Source of the DNA: FEB-10 sp963710645
GTDB lineage: Bacteria; Acidobacteriota; Thermoanaerobaculia; Thermoanaerobaculales; Sulfomarinibacteraceae
DNA length: 64,000 nt
Direction of reading: 5' to 3'
Assembly: GCA_963710645.1 (NCBI GenBank)
Contig: CAVQBD010000001.1
Coordinates: forward strand, 1-64,000
In this document: positions 25,231-33,904 of the stretch, piece after piece
Layout of the letters: each line of letters starts with the position of its first letter
How positions within the stretch are numbered: the stretch's first letter is position 1
The notes under the pieces: generated by a model
What the model saw: only the letters and a program-made list of their open reading frames with translations
What the model was told of the DNA's origin: nothing
The model's database searches: none
Position numbers and translations under genes: made by a program

Positions 25231-26376
25231 ATGACGACGGTATCCAAGCGAGACTATTATGAGGTTCTCGGCGTCCAACGCGACGCCCCGGTGACCGAGA
25301 TCAAGGTCGCCTACCGCCGAGTGGCGGTGGAATTCCATCCCGACCGGAATCCCGATAATCCCGAAGCCGAGGAACGGTTCAAGGAAGCCGCCGAGGCCTA
25401 TGCGATTCTGTCCGATTCTGAGAAACGTGCTCGGTACGATCGGTTCGGACACGAAGGGGTGGCTGGGAACGGGTTCACCGGATTCGATCCAAATGCCTTT
25501 GGTGACTTCGCCGACATTCTGGGTGAGATGTTCGGGTTCTCCTTCGGCGACATTTTCGGGGCCCGCCAGGGTGGGCGGCGATCTGGACCGCGAAGGGGTC
25601 GCGACCTCCAGTACACATTGGAGATCAGCCTGGTAGAGGCGGCCGCGGGAGTGGAGCAGACGATTCGAATCCCCCGGCGAGAGCCGTGCGACCACTGCGC
25701 GGGAACCGGCGCCGAGCCCGGAACGTCGCCCGAGACCTGCGGTACCTGCGGTGGCAACGGTCAGGTGTTGTTCCGGAGGGGTTTTCTCTCGGTCGCGCAG
25801 ACCTGCCCCAGTTGCAGCGGCGGCGGTCGCGTCAATCGCAGCCCGTGCGCCGAGTGCAGTGGGCGAGGTCGAGTTGAACGCGAGGCCACGCTCAGGGTTA
25901 CTGTCCCCGCCGGAGTGGAAAGCGGGATGAGGTTGCGGCTGACGGGAGAGGGCGATCCGGGCCAGAGCAAGGGGCCGGCTGGTGATCTGTATGTCGTGCT
26001 CTCGGTTCGCGAGCATGAGGCCTTTGCCCGTGAGGGAGCCGATCTCCACCGAGAGGTTCGGGTGTCGGTTTTTCAGGCCATGCTCGGTGACACCGTATCC
26101 GTCACCACGGTGGATGGAAACGACGAGGAGGTGCGGATCGAGGCGGGAAGCCAGCCCGGCGACGTGATCCGCTTGCGTGGACATGGAATGCCGCGATTGA
26201 ATTCTTCTCGTCGAGGCGATCTCTTTCTCCACCTGAATGTGGTGGTGCCGCGTCGACTCACTTCGGAGCAGCGCAAACTGGTGGCCGAAGCGGCCGAGCA
26301 CGGAGGTGGTCTCGCTCCGGAAGAACAGGGCGGGATATTCGACCGCGTCAAAAGAGCGTTTGGCGTCAACGACTGA
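25231..26376 (+). CDS. dnaJ: Chaperone DnaJ (Hsp40)
   Basis: A 381-residue type I DnaJ. The J domain has HPD at residues 36-38; a Gly/Phe-rich segment follows (GFTGFDPNAFGDF). There are four zinc-binding repeats, CDHCAGTG, CGTCGGNG, CPSCSGGG and CAECSGRG. The C-terminal substrate domain ends LFLHLNVVVPRRLTSEQ. It delivers clients to DnaK and stimulates its ATPase. It starts 17 bp after dnaK. Confidence 0.97.
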   Translation: MTTVSKRDYYEVLGVQRDAPVTEIKVAYRRVAVEFHPDRNPDNPEAEERFKEAAEAYAILSDSEKRARYDRFGHEGVAGNGFTGFDPNAFGDFADILGEMFGFSFGDIFGARQGGRRSGPRRGRDLQYTLEISLVEAAAGVEQTIRIPRREPCDHCAGTGAEPGTSPETCGTCGGNGQVLFRRGFLSVAQTCPSCSGGGRVNRSPCAECSGRGRVEREATLRVTVPAGVESGMRLRLTGEGDPGQSKGPAGDLYVVLSVREHEAFAREGADLHREVRVSVFQAMLGDTVSVTTVDGNDEEVRIEAGSQPGDVIRLRGHGMPRLNSSRRGDLFLHLNVVVPRRLTSEQRKLVAEAAEHGGGLAPEEQGGIFDRVKRAFGVND

Positions 26377-26380
26377 GCTC

Positions 26381-27235
26381 ATGGCTTCTTTCCTCGCGCT
26401 CACCTGCACCTGGCCAAGCGGTCGCGATGAAGAGTTGACCGAGATCCTGGCCGCTGCCGAGATCCTCGGCGCTCGTCTCGGTGAAGAATCGGGCGACGGG
26501 GCGGCCGTCACGATCTACTTTGACGGGTCGTGTTCGGTCGAAGCCTCCCGGTTGGCCGGCCACATCGAGGCCTCAGGAGGGCGCGACGCTGTGGTCACGC
26601 CGGTGGCCGCTCAAGACTGGCTTGCGGGCTATCGTGAAACCGTGCGCCCGTTCGCGGTCGCTCATACGTGGTGGATCGACCCCCACCCCGAACATCCGAC
26701 TCCGGCGCCCGACGGACGGGTTCGCCTCGCGGTGGAGCAACGGTCCGCCTTCGGCAGTGGTTCTCACGAGTCCACCCGGCTCGCCCTGATGGGTCTCGAG
26801 GACGTGCCCGTGGGAGGCAGAGCGGTCCTCGACGTTGGAACCGGATCGGGAATCCTCGCGCTGGCGGCGCAGACAGCCGGTGCCCAGACGGTGGTGGCAT
26901 TCGATCTCGATCCCGAGGCCATCTGGGTGGCGCGGTCAACCCTTCTGAATAATTGTCGCGAACCGCGAGCTCTTCTCTTCGTGGGGCCGCTGGCGGCGGT
27001 TGGGCCGGGTCGGTTTCACATCGTGGTGTGCAACATGATCTCCAGCCAGTTCGAACCACTGCTGCCAGACCTCAGAAGGGTCTTGGATCCCATGGGCCGG
27101 ATCATCTTGTCAGGTCTGTTGCAGACGGAACTGGACGAAGTGGCGGGTGCGGTGGCGCGGGTCGGACTGAAGGTGGAGAGCCACAGGATCGCAGGAGAAT
27201 GGGCCAGCGTAACGGCGGTGGCGGATGTCGCATAA
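26381..27235 (+). CDS. prmA: Ribosomal protein L11 methyltransferase PrmA
   Basis: A 284-residue SAM methyltransferase that trimethylates ribosomal protein L11. Typical PrmA blocks are seen: DWLAGYRETVRPFAVAHTWW, VEQRSAFGSGSHESTRLAL, motif I VLDVGTGSGILALAA and VVCNMISSQFEPLLPDL (the N-x-x-x substrate motif, with NMIS in place of the usual NI/NP). The ATG is 5 nt after the dnaJ stop. Its end overlaps rsmE by 11 bp. Context with dnaJ and rsmE is the classic hrcA-operon order. Confidence 0.93.
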   Translation: MASFLALTCTWPSGRDEELTEILAAAEILGARLGEESGDGAAVTIYFDGSCSVEASRLAGHIEASGGRDAVVTPVAAQDWLAGYRETVRPFAVAHTWWIDPHPEHPTPAPDGRVRLAVEQRSAFGSGSHESTRLALMGLEDVPVGGRAVLDVGTGSGILALAAQTAGAQTVVAFDLDPEAIWVARSTLLNNCREPRALLFVGPLAAVGPGRFHIVVCNMISSQFEPLLPDLRRVLDPMGRIILSGLLQTELDEVAGAVARVGLKVESHRIAGEWASVTAVADVA

Positions 27236-27959
27236 TCCGTGGCTGCTCGTTGATCCTCCGCTCCCGGACACCGGAGACATGGTGGATCTGGACGATGGTG
27301 AATCCCGACACGCAGCCGGACCGTTGCGGCTTGCCGTGGGCGACGAAGTGGTGCTGGCAGACGGCCGGGGAGGGGTTGCCGACGCGGTGATGCGCACCGT
27401 CCGGAGCCGCGGTTGTCGAGTGGAGGTGGGCAGGGTTGACCGCTTGGAGCGGGCCCCGATACCGTCCGTCGGGTTGGCACTGGGTGTGCTCCACAGCCAA
27501 GCCATGGACTGGGCGGTCCAGAAGGCGGTGGAGGTCGGTGTGGAGACCTTCATGCCGGTACTTGCGGAACGGTCCCAGTTGGGTCAAAGGGCCGCCGACG
27601 GCAGACTCGGCCACTGGCGCCGGGTGGCCAGGCAGGCGCTCAAACAGTGCCGGAGACCATGGGAACTGGAGGTTCTGGAGCCGCAGACCGTTGCCGACCT
27701 GCGCGCCGACTCCGTTGGACGTCAGGTCGTTGTGGCCGACCCCGGGGGTTCGCGCCTCGGCGATCTGGGCGGCGCGGTTCCGGATCTGCTGGTGGTGGGG
27801 CCGGAAGGCGGCTTCACCGACGAAGAACTGGCGGCGATGGCAGGCGCAGGCTGGCGGCATCTCCGCCTCGGCCGCCACATTCTTCGAGCCGAGACCGCGG
27901 CAGTGGTCGGCTCGGCCATGCTGGTTGCCGCCCACGACGACGGATACGCTGTGCCCTGA
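27225..27959 (+). CDS. rsmE: 16S rRNA (uracil-1498-N3) methyltransferase RsmE
   Basis: A 244-residue SPOUT methyltransferase. The N-terminal PUA-like domain (HAAGPLRLAVGDEVVLADG) is followed by the knotted SAM site: DLLVVGPEGGFTDEELAAM and HLRLGRHILRAETAAVVGSA. It methylates U1498 of 16S rRNA. Last gene of the heat-shock/translation cluster, overlapping prmA by 11 bp. Confidence 0.95.
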   Translation: MSHNPWLLVDPPLPDTGDMVDLDDGESRHAAGPLRLAVGDEVVLADGRGGVADAVMRTVRSRGCRVEVGRVDRLERAPIPSVGLALGVLHSQAMDWAVQKAVEVGVETFMPVLAERSQLGQRAADGRLGHWRRVARQALKQCRRPWELEVLEPQTVADLRADSVGRQVVVADPGGSRLGDLGGAVPDLLVVGPEGGFTDEELAAMAGAGWRHLRLGRHILRAETAAVVGSAMLVAAHDDGYAVP

Positions 27960-28260
27960 GAAGCATCGGTGTCGGTAGATTTCGACGCGCCCATCTCCCC
28001 TTGACGCTCCCCGAGGTTCCTCGCGGCCTTAAGCCGGCCGCGGTGACCAGCCGTCACCAGCGAGTGGCCAGTGGCCGGGTCAACCCCCGCCACATCCCTC
28101 CCGGCCCAGGCCACAATCGCTGCCGCCGGCAGGTTGCCCCCTCTCACGATCCGGGAGGGGGGGGGGTGGGAACGTTCAACGTTTGGTTCATCCGGTTTTC
28201 CGTGAGATGGACAGTGGTTGAATTTGAAATGAGAAATGAGAAATGAGAAATGTGATATTC
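27960..28260 (-). repeat. Degenerate variable-stem element and spacer
   Basis: Carries the inverted 3' module (GCGCCCATCTCCCCTTGACG, CTCCCCGAGGTT) and a CAGGTTGCCCCCTCTC remnant, but the paired arms have been replaced by other sequence (a GCGGCC-TTAA-GGCCGC-like palindrome lies within). It ends in four tandem GAGAAAT units near 28235. No gene is supported here. Confidence 0.55.
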
Positions 28261-28346
28261 GGGATGTTCCATCGCACCGACCTCGTGTGCAGTGGTGGAG
28301 TCCATCCGGCGACAGCAGCCAGAATATCTGCTGCGAGGAGCCCCAA

Positions 28347-28502
28347 TCAGCACTTTGGGTTGAGCAAACGCCAGGTCATGGCACGGACTTGATCGAAGAG
28401 CTGCAGCGATGCGTTCGCGCGAGTGGAGTCGATCGCGCCGGCATGAACCAGGAGGCGAAGATGGCAGTCGACCTCTTTCGCGGAACCGTAGGCAATTCGC
28501 CA
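28347..28502 (-). pseudogene. Truncated four-helix-bundle (23S rRNA intervening-sequence-type) protein
   Basis: Minus-strand residues WRIAYGSAKEVDCHLRLLVH and LQLFDQVRAMTWRLL match the C-terminal half of the four-helix-bundle family that is often encoded by rRNA intervening sequences. The N-terminal half is missing: upstream the frame continues into repeat DNA with no start. It is therefore a remnant about 51 codons long. Confidence 0.55.
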
Positions 28503-28574
28503 GTGATGGAGTCTATCCCGGCCCGTTCCCGAGCCCGTTACCGTCGCCGAACGAAGAACGAAACCACCCGCCCA

Positions 28575-28650
28575 CCCGGAGCGACGTGGGCGCGACAGGC
28601 GGGCGTGCCGTTGATGAGAGTTGCACGTTAAACGTTGAACCTTGCCACCC
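28575..28650 (+). repeat. Lone 5' end module and ACGTT-rich words
   Basis: A solitary 5' module of the variable-stem family (GGGCGCGACAGGCGGGCGTG) followed by GTTGCACGTTAAACGTTGAA and a CCCGCCCTCCCGG tract, immediately before a full element. Confidence 0.6.
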
Positions 28651-28659
28651 GCCCTCCCG

Positions 28660-28845
28660 GTGGCGAGGAGGGCGCGTTGACCGGGCGTGCCGTCTTTAAC
28701 ATTGTTGGGATTCAAGGCATTGAGAAATCCACCTCGTTGAGGTCCCAACAATGTTAAAGGGGGCAACCTCGGGGAGCGCGGTTGGAAGATGGGCGCGTCG
28801 AAGTCAGTGCGTCGAAGCGAACGCGGGGGCCCGGATTCCGGCGTC
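28660..28845 (+). repeat. Variable-stem intergenic element, copy 5 (stem type A)
   Basis: The 5' module GGGCGCGTTGACCGGGCGTG is followed by arms at 28689-28710 and 28743-28764 (22 nt each) around a 32-nt loop. The 3' module is GGCAACCTCGGGGAGCGCGG, then AGATGGGCGCGTCGAAGTC and the tail GTCGAAGCGAACGCGGG. The arm core is TTTAACATTGTTGGG; compare the compensatory variant at 4.1 kb. Confidence 0.82.
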
Positions 28846-29100
28846 AGCGTCCGCGCCAGCAATCCGCGTCACGGGCAGTCGGCAGCGGCCGGGACAGGGA
28901 CAGCAACCGGCGTCCGGGGCAGATGGCAGTATCGGTGGACAGCGACCGCAACCCGGAGCAATCCCAGCTGATCACTGCCGCGGCCCCTGATCGCTGACGC
29001 AGCCGCCGATCACGGACGCGGTCCCTGATTGCCGTCGCTGCCCCTGCCGCCTGAATCCCCGCACGGAGACGGGCACGCAGAAACCCCACCTCACGTTTTT
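28846..29100 (+). other. Spacer with scattered CGATCA/GGGACAG-type words
   Basis: No gene supported. GC-rich DNA with near-repeats such as GGACAGGGACAGCAACCGG and CTGATCACTGCCGCGGCCCC-like words on both sides of a weak dyad near 28985. I see no coding signal. Confidence 0.4.
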
Positions 29101-29228
29101 CCGGATGAACCCAACGTTTAACGTTCAACTCTCGTCAACGGCACACCCGCCCATCGCTCTCTCTCGTACTTCGGGTGGGCGGGGGATCTTGCATCTTGGA
29201 TCTTGCATCCGGTCGGGTGGGCGGGTGC
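29100..29228 (+). repeat. Inverted 5' module with AACGTT and GGATCTTGCAT words
   Basis: CCAACGTTTAACGTTCAACT, then an inverted 5' module (GGCACACCCGCCCATCGCTC), then GGATCTTGCATCTTGGATCT repeats and a GGGTGGGCGGG tract that ends directly at the tatD promoter. Confidence 0.6.
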
Positions 29229-29230
29229 GT

Positions 29231-29236
29231 TACACT
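29231..29236 (+). promoter_or_regulatory. -10 box (TACACT), leaderless tatD start
   Basis: TACACT is 7 nt before the tatD ATG and there is no Shine-Dalgarno sequence, so the transcript probably begins at the start codon. Confidence 0.5.
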
Positions 29237-29243
29237 CCGCTCC

Positions 29244-30059
29244 ATGACGGACCCAGACCCTTCTTCGCCACAGTGGATCGACTCCCACGCCCACCTCACC
29301 ATGTTCGAACCCGTCGAGGTTGGCGACGTCGTGGAGCGTGCTGTGGATGCGGGCGTGGAAGGGGTGCTGGTGCCGGCCACCAATGGTGATGACCTTGACC
29401 GGACCCTGGAAATGGCCGCGCAGTGGCCTGGGAGGATCGTGGTCGCGGCAGGGGTTCATCCACACGATGCGTCGTCTTTGGATGACGCCATGAAGCGGCG
29501 TGTCGAGAGGGCGATGTCGGCGCCTGGGGTTGTGGCGGTGGGAGAGATCGGTCTCGACTACCACTACATGAACTCACCGCGAACCGATCAACTCCGTGCG
29601 CTGGAGTGGCAACTCGACCTGGCGCTGGAGTTGGAGAGACCGGTCATTCTCCACAACCGCGAGTCCTGGCCCGATATGGAGCCACGTCTCACCGATCGTT
29701 CACCGGCTCTCCGTGGGGTGTGTCATTCCTTCACCGAGGGGCCGACGGAGGCTCGGAGAGTCGTGGAGTTGGGGTTGTTGGTGGGCCTGTCTGGGATGGT
29801 GACCTTCAAACAGGCTCACAATATCCGGGAGATGGCGGCCGCCCTGGTGCCGGCCCAGGTCATGGTGGAGACGGACAGCCCGTTTCTTGCCCCGGTTCCC
29901 CATCGAGGGCGACGGAATGAACCGGCCTACGTGATCGAGGTTGGCCTGCAGTTGGCGCGGGGTTGGGGTTTGCCAGTGGCAGAGGTGTCTGCCGCAACAA
30001 CCGGAAACTTCCGCCGGCTGTTCGGTCTCCTAGATGATTGGCCGTACGACCGCGACTGA
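29244..30059 (+). CDS. tatD: TatD-family hydrolase (DNase)
   Basis: A 271-residue metal-dependent hydrolase of the amidohydrolase superfamily. The metal site is seen as IDSHAHL near the N-terminus, VAVGEIGLDYHY, PVILHNRE, VCHSFTEG and MVETDSPFLAPVPHRGRRNE. TatD enzymes have 3'-5' exonuclease activity and take part in DNA repair and quality control. The start is taken at ATG 29244, the first after the promoter; the longer frame lies in repeat DNA. Stand-alone gene. Confidence 0.93.
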   Translation: MTDPDPSSPQWIDSHAHLTMFEPVEVGDVVERAVDAGVEGVLVPATNGDDLDRTLEMAAQWPGRIVVAAGVHPHDASSLDDAMKRRVERAMSAPGVVAVGEIGLDYHYMNSPRTDQLRALEWQLDLALELERPVILHNRESWPDMEPRLTDRSPALRGVCHSFTEGPTEARRVVELGLLVGLSGMVTFKQAHNIREMAAALVPAQVMVETDSPFLAPVPHRGRRNEPAYVIEVGLQLARGWGLPVAEVSAATTGNFRRLFGLLDDWPYDRD

Positions 30060-30156
30060 TCACGGCCAGCTCATACCCGGACTGCTTCTGACGGTGTCTT
30101 CGATGGTCGATGGATGTGCCGCGGACCCAGGTCTCGAAAAATCGAGGCGGGGGATC

Positions 30157-30543
30157 TCAGGTCTTTTTGGGACGCCGGCCGCGCCGCCGCTGCACGTTTT
30201 TCATGCTGATGGTCAGCAGCCCGCTTCCAGGATCTTCGCTGACATCGAAGCGCTGAGACTCCTCGAATGAGAGCCCGTATTGAGAGAAAAAATGTGGCGC
30301 TTTCAGGCTGACCGAACGCCGCCTTCTCGACAGCGGAAAGGCTCCGGTTTCCTTGGGGGATTTCGACAACTGGATCCCGATCAGCTTGCGGGTCTTGTCG
30401 AAGAAAAGCACGGCATGTGTGGCATTTGTGAGGTCAAAAGCCTCAACTGCAGCCGCTTCGAACGAAATCAAGCCGCTCGGGCGAATTGTTGCGCGGGGTC
30501 TCTTCCCGGCAGTTCGCGGAGGCACAAACCGTTCAAAAGCCAT
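30157..30543 (-). CDS. Conserved small protein of unknown function
   Basis: A 128-residue basic protein: MAFERFVPPRTAGKRPRATI, then RPSGLISFEAAAVEAFDL, HAVLFFDKTRKLIGIQL and a Lys/Arg-rich C-terminus (QRRRGRRPKKT). The pattern (FVPPR, a symmetrical beta segment, F-D-K-T-R-K-L-I-G-I) recalls a widespread uncharacterised family. The beta-rich core could form an AbrB-like DNA-binding fold, but this is a guess. It has its own sigma70-type promoter and a GGGAGG ribosome site. Confidence 0.7.
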   Translation of the reverse strand: MAFERFVPPRTAGKRPRATIRPSGLISFEAAAVEAFDLTNATHAVLFFDKTRKLIGIQLSKSPKETGAFPLSRRRRSVSLKAPHFFSQYGLSFEESQRFDVSEDPGSGLLTISMKNVQRRRGRRPKKT

Positions 30544-30569
30544 GAGCCACCTCCCTGGACAATGGTCTA

Positions 30570-30598
30570 ACAGTATTCGTTTTTCTCGTGAGAGTCAA
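30570..30598 (-). promoter_or_regulatory. Sigma70-type promoter of the 30157-30543 gene
   Basis: On the minus strand TTGACT (complement at 30593-30598) and TACTGT (complement at 30570-30575) are separated by 17 bp, close to consensus. The surrounding DNA (30544-30720) is unusually AT-rich for this window. Confidence 0.6.
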
Positions 30599-30816
30599 GT
30601 AAATTGCTCAATTGAAATTGCAGTCGATATTGAATTCTGATTCGATGAGATTCCACAGCCAGTGCGCTGGAATGTCGCCACATCAGAGATGGGAAACACA
30701 ATTTTTTGTTCGGCGGATGTCACCGACTTATGTGCGGGAGTTTTGGTGGCGAATTGGTTGGTGCCGGTGCTCTGCCGAGCTGAGGCGGTTTCGTGGCGCC
30801 GGCCGGGCGAACCAGA

Positions 30817-30822
30817 TACACT
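30817..30822 (+). promoter_or_regulatory. -10 box (TACACT), leaderless alr start
   Basis: TACACT lies 7 nt before the alr ATG and no ribosome site is present, matching the spacing at tatD and nth. Confidence 0.5.
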
Positions 30823-30829
30823 TCGTCTG

Positions 30830-32005
30830 ATGAAACGGTCGGCCAAGTACTCTCAATGGATCGAGATTGACACCTCCGCTCTGCGCCACAACCTCCGTAC
30901 ATTCCGGGATATCGTGGCCCCCGGGGTGTCGCTGGCCGCGGTGGTGAAGGCGAACGCCTATGGCCATGGACTCTCCGAAACTGCGCCGGTCGCGGCGACC
31001 GAAGTGGATTGGCTTGCCGTGCACTCAGCCGACGAGGCACGGTCGATCCGACGATTGGGAGTCAAATCTCCGATTATGATCATGGGATTCGTGCCCAAGG
31101 CAGACTGCCATGATCTCGATCAAGACATCCATATATTCGTGTCCACAATCGAGGTGATTCGGTGGCTCGGAGAGTACCGAAGGACCTCTGGCATTTCTCT
31201 TCCACTCCACCTAAAAATCGACACTGGAACGAATCGACAGGGGGTCACGCTGCCGCTGATTTCCCCGATGTGTCGTGCCGCTGCCGAGGAAGGGCTGTCG
31301 GTGGTCGGCGCGGCAACTCATTTTGCCAACATCGAGGACACTCTGGAACACGAATTCGCCCGCCACCAGATCAACGAATTCCAGCGGGCAATCGGCGCAT
31401 TGCGGATCGAGTTGGGTGGTGATCCACCTTTTGTTCACGCAGCGTGCTCTGCTGCTGCGTTGTTGTTTCGTGAGACGGATTTCAACCTCATCCGACTGGG
31501 CATTTCCGCATATGGTCACTGGCCATCCCGGGAGACAAAAGTGGCGTGGATTCTGGACCACGGACGAGATCGTGTCGAGCTTCACCCGGTTCTCACATGG
31601 CGGGCATCGATCGGCCAGATCCAGCATGTGGACAGGTCGGAGTCCGTTGGGTACGGCAGGACGTGGACGGCTCTCAGGGAGACCCGGCTTGCGGTCCTTC
31701 CGGTGGGATATGCCGACGGATACACCAGATCGCTCGGGAATCGCGCACGGGTGCTCGTCCACGGCCGGCCGGTGCCGGTGGTCGGAAGGGTGTGCATGAA
31801 CATCATGATGGTGGATGTCACGGACGTCCCCGATGCCTCGGTGGGGGACGAGGTCGTGATTCTGGGCTCGCAGGGGGACGCTGTGGTCTCGGCCGAGGAG
31901 TTGGCAGGGATGAGCGGGACCATCAATTACGAGTTCCTTGCCAGGATATCGTCCGGGATCCCTCGGATCGCAGTCGACAGCGCTCAACCGGAGGTATCGG
32001 CTTGA
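30830..32005 (+). CDS. alr: Alanine racemase
   Basis: A 391-residue PLP-dependent racemase that makes D-alanine for peptidoglycan. The PLP lysine is Lys40 in AAVVKANAYGHG. The second catalytic base lies in SESVGYGRTW, and the conserved VLPVGYADGYTRSLGN and GRVCMNIMMVDVTD blocks are present. The start is the ATG at 30830; the upstream open frame is in non-coding DNA. Its TGA overlaps the TTG start of a glycosyltransferase gene. Confidence 0.95.
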   Translation: MKRSAKYSQWIEIDTSALRHNLRTFRDIVAPGVSLAAVVKANAYGHGLSETAPVAATEVDWLAVHSADEARSIRRLGVKSPIMIMGFVPKADCHDLDQDIHIFVSTIEVIRWLGEYRRTSGISLPLHLKIDTGTNRQGVTLPLISPMCRAAAEEGLSVVGAATHFANIEDTLEHEFARHQINEFQRAIGALRIELGGDPPFVHAACSAAALLFRETDFNLIRLGISAYGHWPSRETKVAWILDHGRDRVELHPVLTWRASIGQIQHVDRSESVGYGRTWTALRETRLAVLPVGYADGYTRSLGNRARVLVHGRPVPVVGRVCMNIMMVDVTDVPDASVGDEVVILGSQGDAVVSAEELAGMSGTINYEFLARISSGIPRIAVDSAQPEVSA

Positions 32006-32982
32006 TCGAAGGCGTGGCCGAACACGGCGCATCGCCGGATTGCCGTGGGCGCTCCGACCTCCCCACAGCGAGCGTGGTGATTCCGACTTTCAACCGACTC
32101 GACGGGCTGCAGCGCGTGGTGGCTGCCTTGAGAAGCCAGGGTGGTGCGGGAGCCGGTCGGATGGAAATCGTGGCGGTGGACGACGGTTCCACCGACGGGA
32201 CTGCCGTCTGGTTGAAATCCGAGCACGGAAAGGGCGGCTTGGTCGCCCTCAGCCAGCGGAACTCGGGACCGGCGGCCGCCCGCAACCGTGGTGCCGCAAC
32301 CGCAAAGGGCGAGATCCTGTTGTTCCTTGGCGATGACACGGTTCCTGTAGACGGCTGGCTGCTCGGGCATCTCGAGGAGCATCGGCTCTTCGGCGGCGGC
32401 CATCGGCCTCTGGCGGTGTTGGGATACACCGGCTTTCCGGCCGACCACGACACGCCCTTTGGTCGATTCATCAATGAATACGGCGCGCAGTTCGGCTACT
32501 CCTTGATCGAAGATCCGCTGGCGGTTCCGTTCAATTTTTTCTACACCTCGAACGTATCGCTCCCCCGGCGGGTGTTCCAGGATCTTGGCGGATTTCGCGA
32601 GGACTTTGCCGCCGCGGCATGGGAGGATATCGAATTCGCCTACCGAGCGATGCAGTCCGGATTGTGCCTGCACTATCTGCCCCGTGCGCGGACCGTACAC
32701 CACCACCGTATCCAACCGCGGACGTTCTGTCGCCGTCAGAGGACGTCGGGCCGAGCCGGCGCGGTCTTCGCCGGCCTTCACCCCGAGTTGGAGGGCTTTC
32801 TCGGTGTCGATCGTGCGCGGACCGTAGGTCGCACCTCGAGTATCGGTCAATCTCTGTTGCAGGTCGTGGTGGCCATCGGTGAAAGGATGCCCGGTGTCGT
32901 GCCGCCGAGGGCCTATCAGAAGTACCTCGATCTGGCCTATCTGGAAGGCATGGCAGAGGGATTGCATGGTCGTGAGGTGTGA
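32002..32982 (+). CDS. Family 2 glycosyltransferase
   Basis: A 326-residue GT-A glycosyltransferase: ASVVIPTFNRLDGLQRVVAA, VAVDDGSTDGT, NSGPAAARNRGAATAKGEIL, then the metal-binding FLGDDT and the WEDIEFAYRAMQSG acceptor/catalytic region. It starts at TTG 32002, overlapping the alr stop, with GGAGG eight nt upstream; the longer frame into alr is antisense-like shadow. It probably builds a cell-surface glycan. The next gene encodes an exported PEGA protein. Confidence 0.9.
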   Translation: MIEGVAEHGASPDCRGRSDLPTASVVIPTFNRLDGLQRVVAALRSQGGAGAGRMEIVAVDDGSTDGTAVWLKSEHGKGGLVALSQRNSGPAAARNRGAATAKGEILLFLGDDTVPVDGWLLGHLEEHRLFGGGHRPLAVLGYTGFPADHDTPFGRFINEYGAQFGYSLIEDPLAVPFNFFYTSNVSLPRRVFQDLGGFREDFAAAAWEDIEFAYRAMQSGLCLHYLPRARTVHHHRIQPRTFCRRQRTSGRAGAVFAGLHPELEGFLGVDRARTVGRTSSIGQSLLQVVVAIGERMPGVVPPRAYQKYLDLAYLEGMAEGLHGREV

Positions 32983-33027
32983 GATCTCTCGCCCAGGTTG
33001 AGATCGAAGCACATCGGAGGAAAGGTC

Positions 33028-33867
33028 ATGCAGAAGATCCCAATCGCGCTGCTCGCCGTGCTGGCGACCTTTACCATCGCAGTTGAAGCCAAGGGCGATG
33101 ACGGAGTCGTTCCGAGTGGTCAAGGATCACCCTCGCAGATCGTTGAAGCCCAGGACCTTCCGTGCAGTCCAGTGGCGACGAGTTGGCCAACCTCGGCATC
33201 CGGGCCCTCCCGTCTCCAAGCACCGCAGCTGTCGGTGGTGAAGACCGACCTTAGACCGAAGGACGCCAGCCTATTCCTTGATGGTCGATTTGTGGGCAGG
33301 GCTCGGTTCTTTAACGGGAAGAAGGGTTTTCTCTACCTCGAGCCGGGGGAGTATCGGCTCGAGGCGGCGGCCAAGGGCTACCGGACGGACGTCTTTCTGA
33401 TTCGGGCGCGCCCGAACTGTCGGTTCGATGTCAAACATCGAATGATCAAGGGGGACGGAGGCCTCGCCGACGGGGAGTCTCCCGGTGGCAAGAATGAACC
33501 GGTGCAGTGGATCTGGTCGCCGGTCGCGGCCGCCGTTCCCTCGGTGCAACCCGCACCCTCGGGTGGGGCGGATGAGAGTCTGAGGCCGGATCTGAGAGGT
33601 GCGCCGCCGCAGTTGGCCGAGGCGAATGTCGGGAGGGCTTCGATCCGTCTGAGGGTTCGTCCGGAGGAATCCACGGTTTATCTGGACGGAGCATTCCTCG
33701 CCACCGCCAGACAGCTCGACCTGGCGGTGTCGCCGTTGGCGGTCACCGTCGGCGTCCATCGAATCGAAGTTTTGGCCCCTGGTTATGCCGGCCAGGTGGC
33801 GGAGGTCACTCTGTCCGAAGGGGGCCAGGAGCTGATAGAAATCACACTCGTTCCAAACCACAACTGA
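33028..33867 (+). CDS. Exported PEGA-domain protein
   Basis: A 279-residue protein with a signal peptide (MQKIPIALLAVLATFTIAVE). Two PEGA-like beta modules are visible: DASLFLDGRFVGRARFF with LYLEPGEYRLEAAAKGYR, and ESTVYLDGAFLATARQ with VGVHRIEVLAPGYAGQ, joined by a Pro/Gly-rich linker. PEGA domains occur in surface-layer and envelope proteins. GGAGGAAAGGTC precedes the ATG. It lies 45 bp after the glycosyltransferase on the same strand. Confidence 0.85.
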   Translation: MQKIPIALLAVLATFTIAVEAKGDDGVVPSGQGSPSQIVEAQDLPCSPVATSWPTSASGPSRLQAPQLSVVKTDLRPKDASLFLDGRFVGRARFFNGKKGFLYLEPGEYRLEAAAKGYRTDVFLIRARPNCRFDVKHRMIKGDGGLADGESPGGKNEPVQWIWSPVAAAVPSVQPAPSGGADESLRPDLRGAPPQLAEANVGRASIRLRVRPEESTVYLDGAFLATARQLDLAVSPLAVTVGVHRIEVLAPGYAGQVAEVTLSEGGQELIEITLVPNHN

Positions 33868-33904
33868 GTCGGCATTAGCGAATCAGTCTCAATTTAACGA
33901 GGGC

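Noticed and set aside
28689..28764. Integron attC sites as an explanation for the variable-stem elements
   Set aside because: Constant ends with variable stems recall attC, but the R' and R'' core sites (RYYYAAC/GTTRRRY) are not in the right places, no integrase is present, and elements do not alternate with cassette genes.
27960..29243. Protein genes in the 1.3-kb spacer
   Set aside because: Open frames there are built from repeat modules and change composition abruptly; only the short four-helix-bundle relic resembles a protein.
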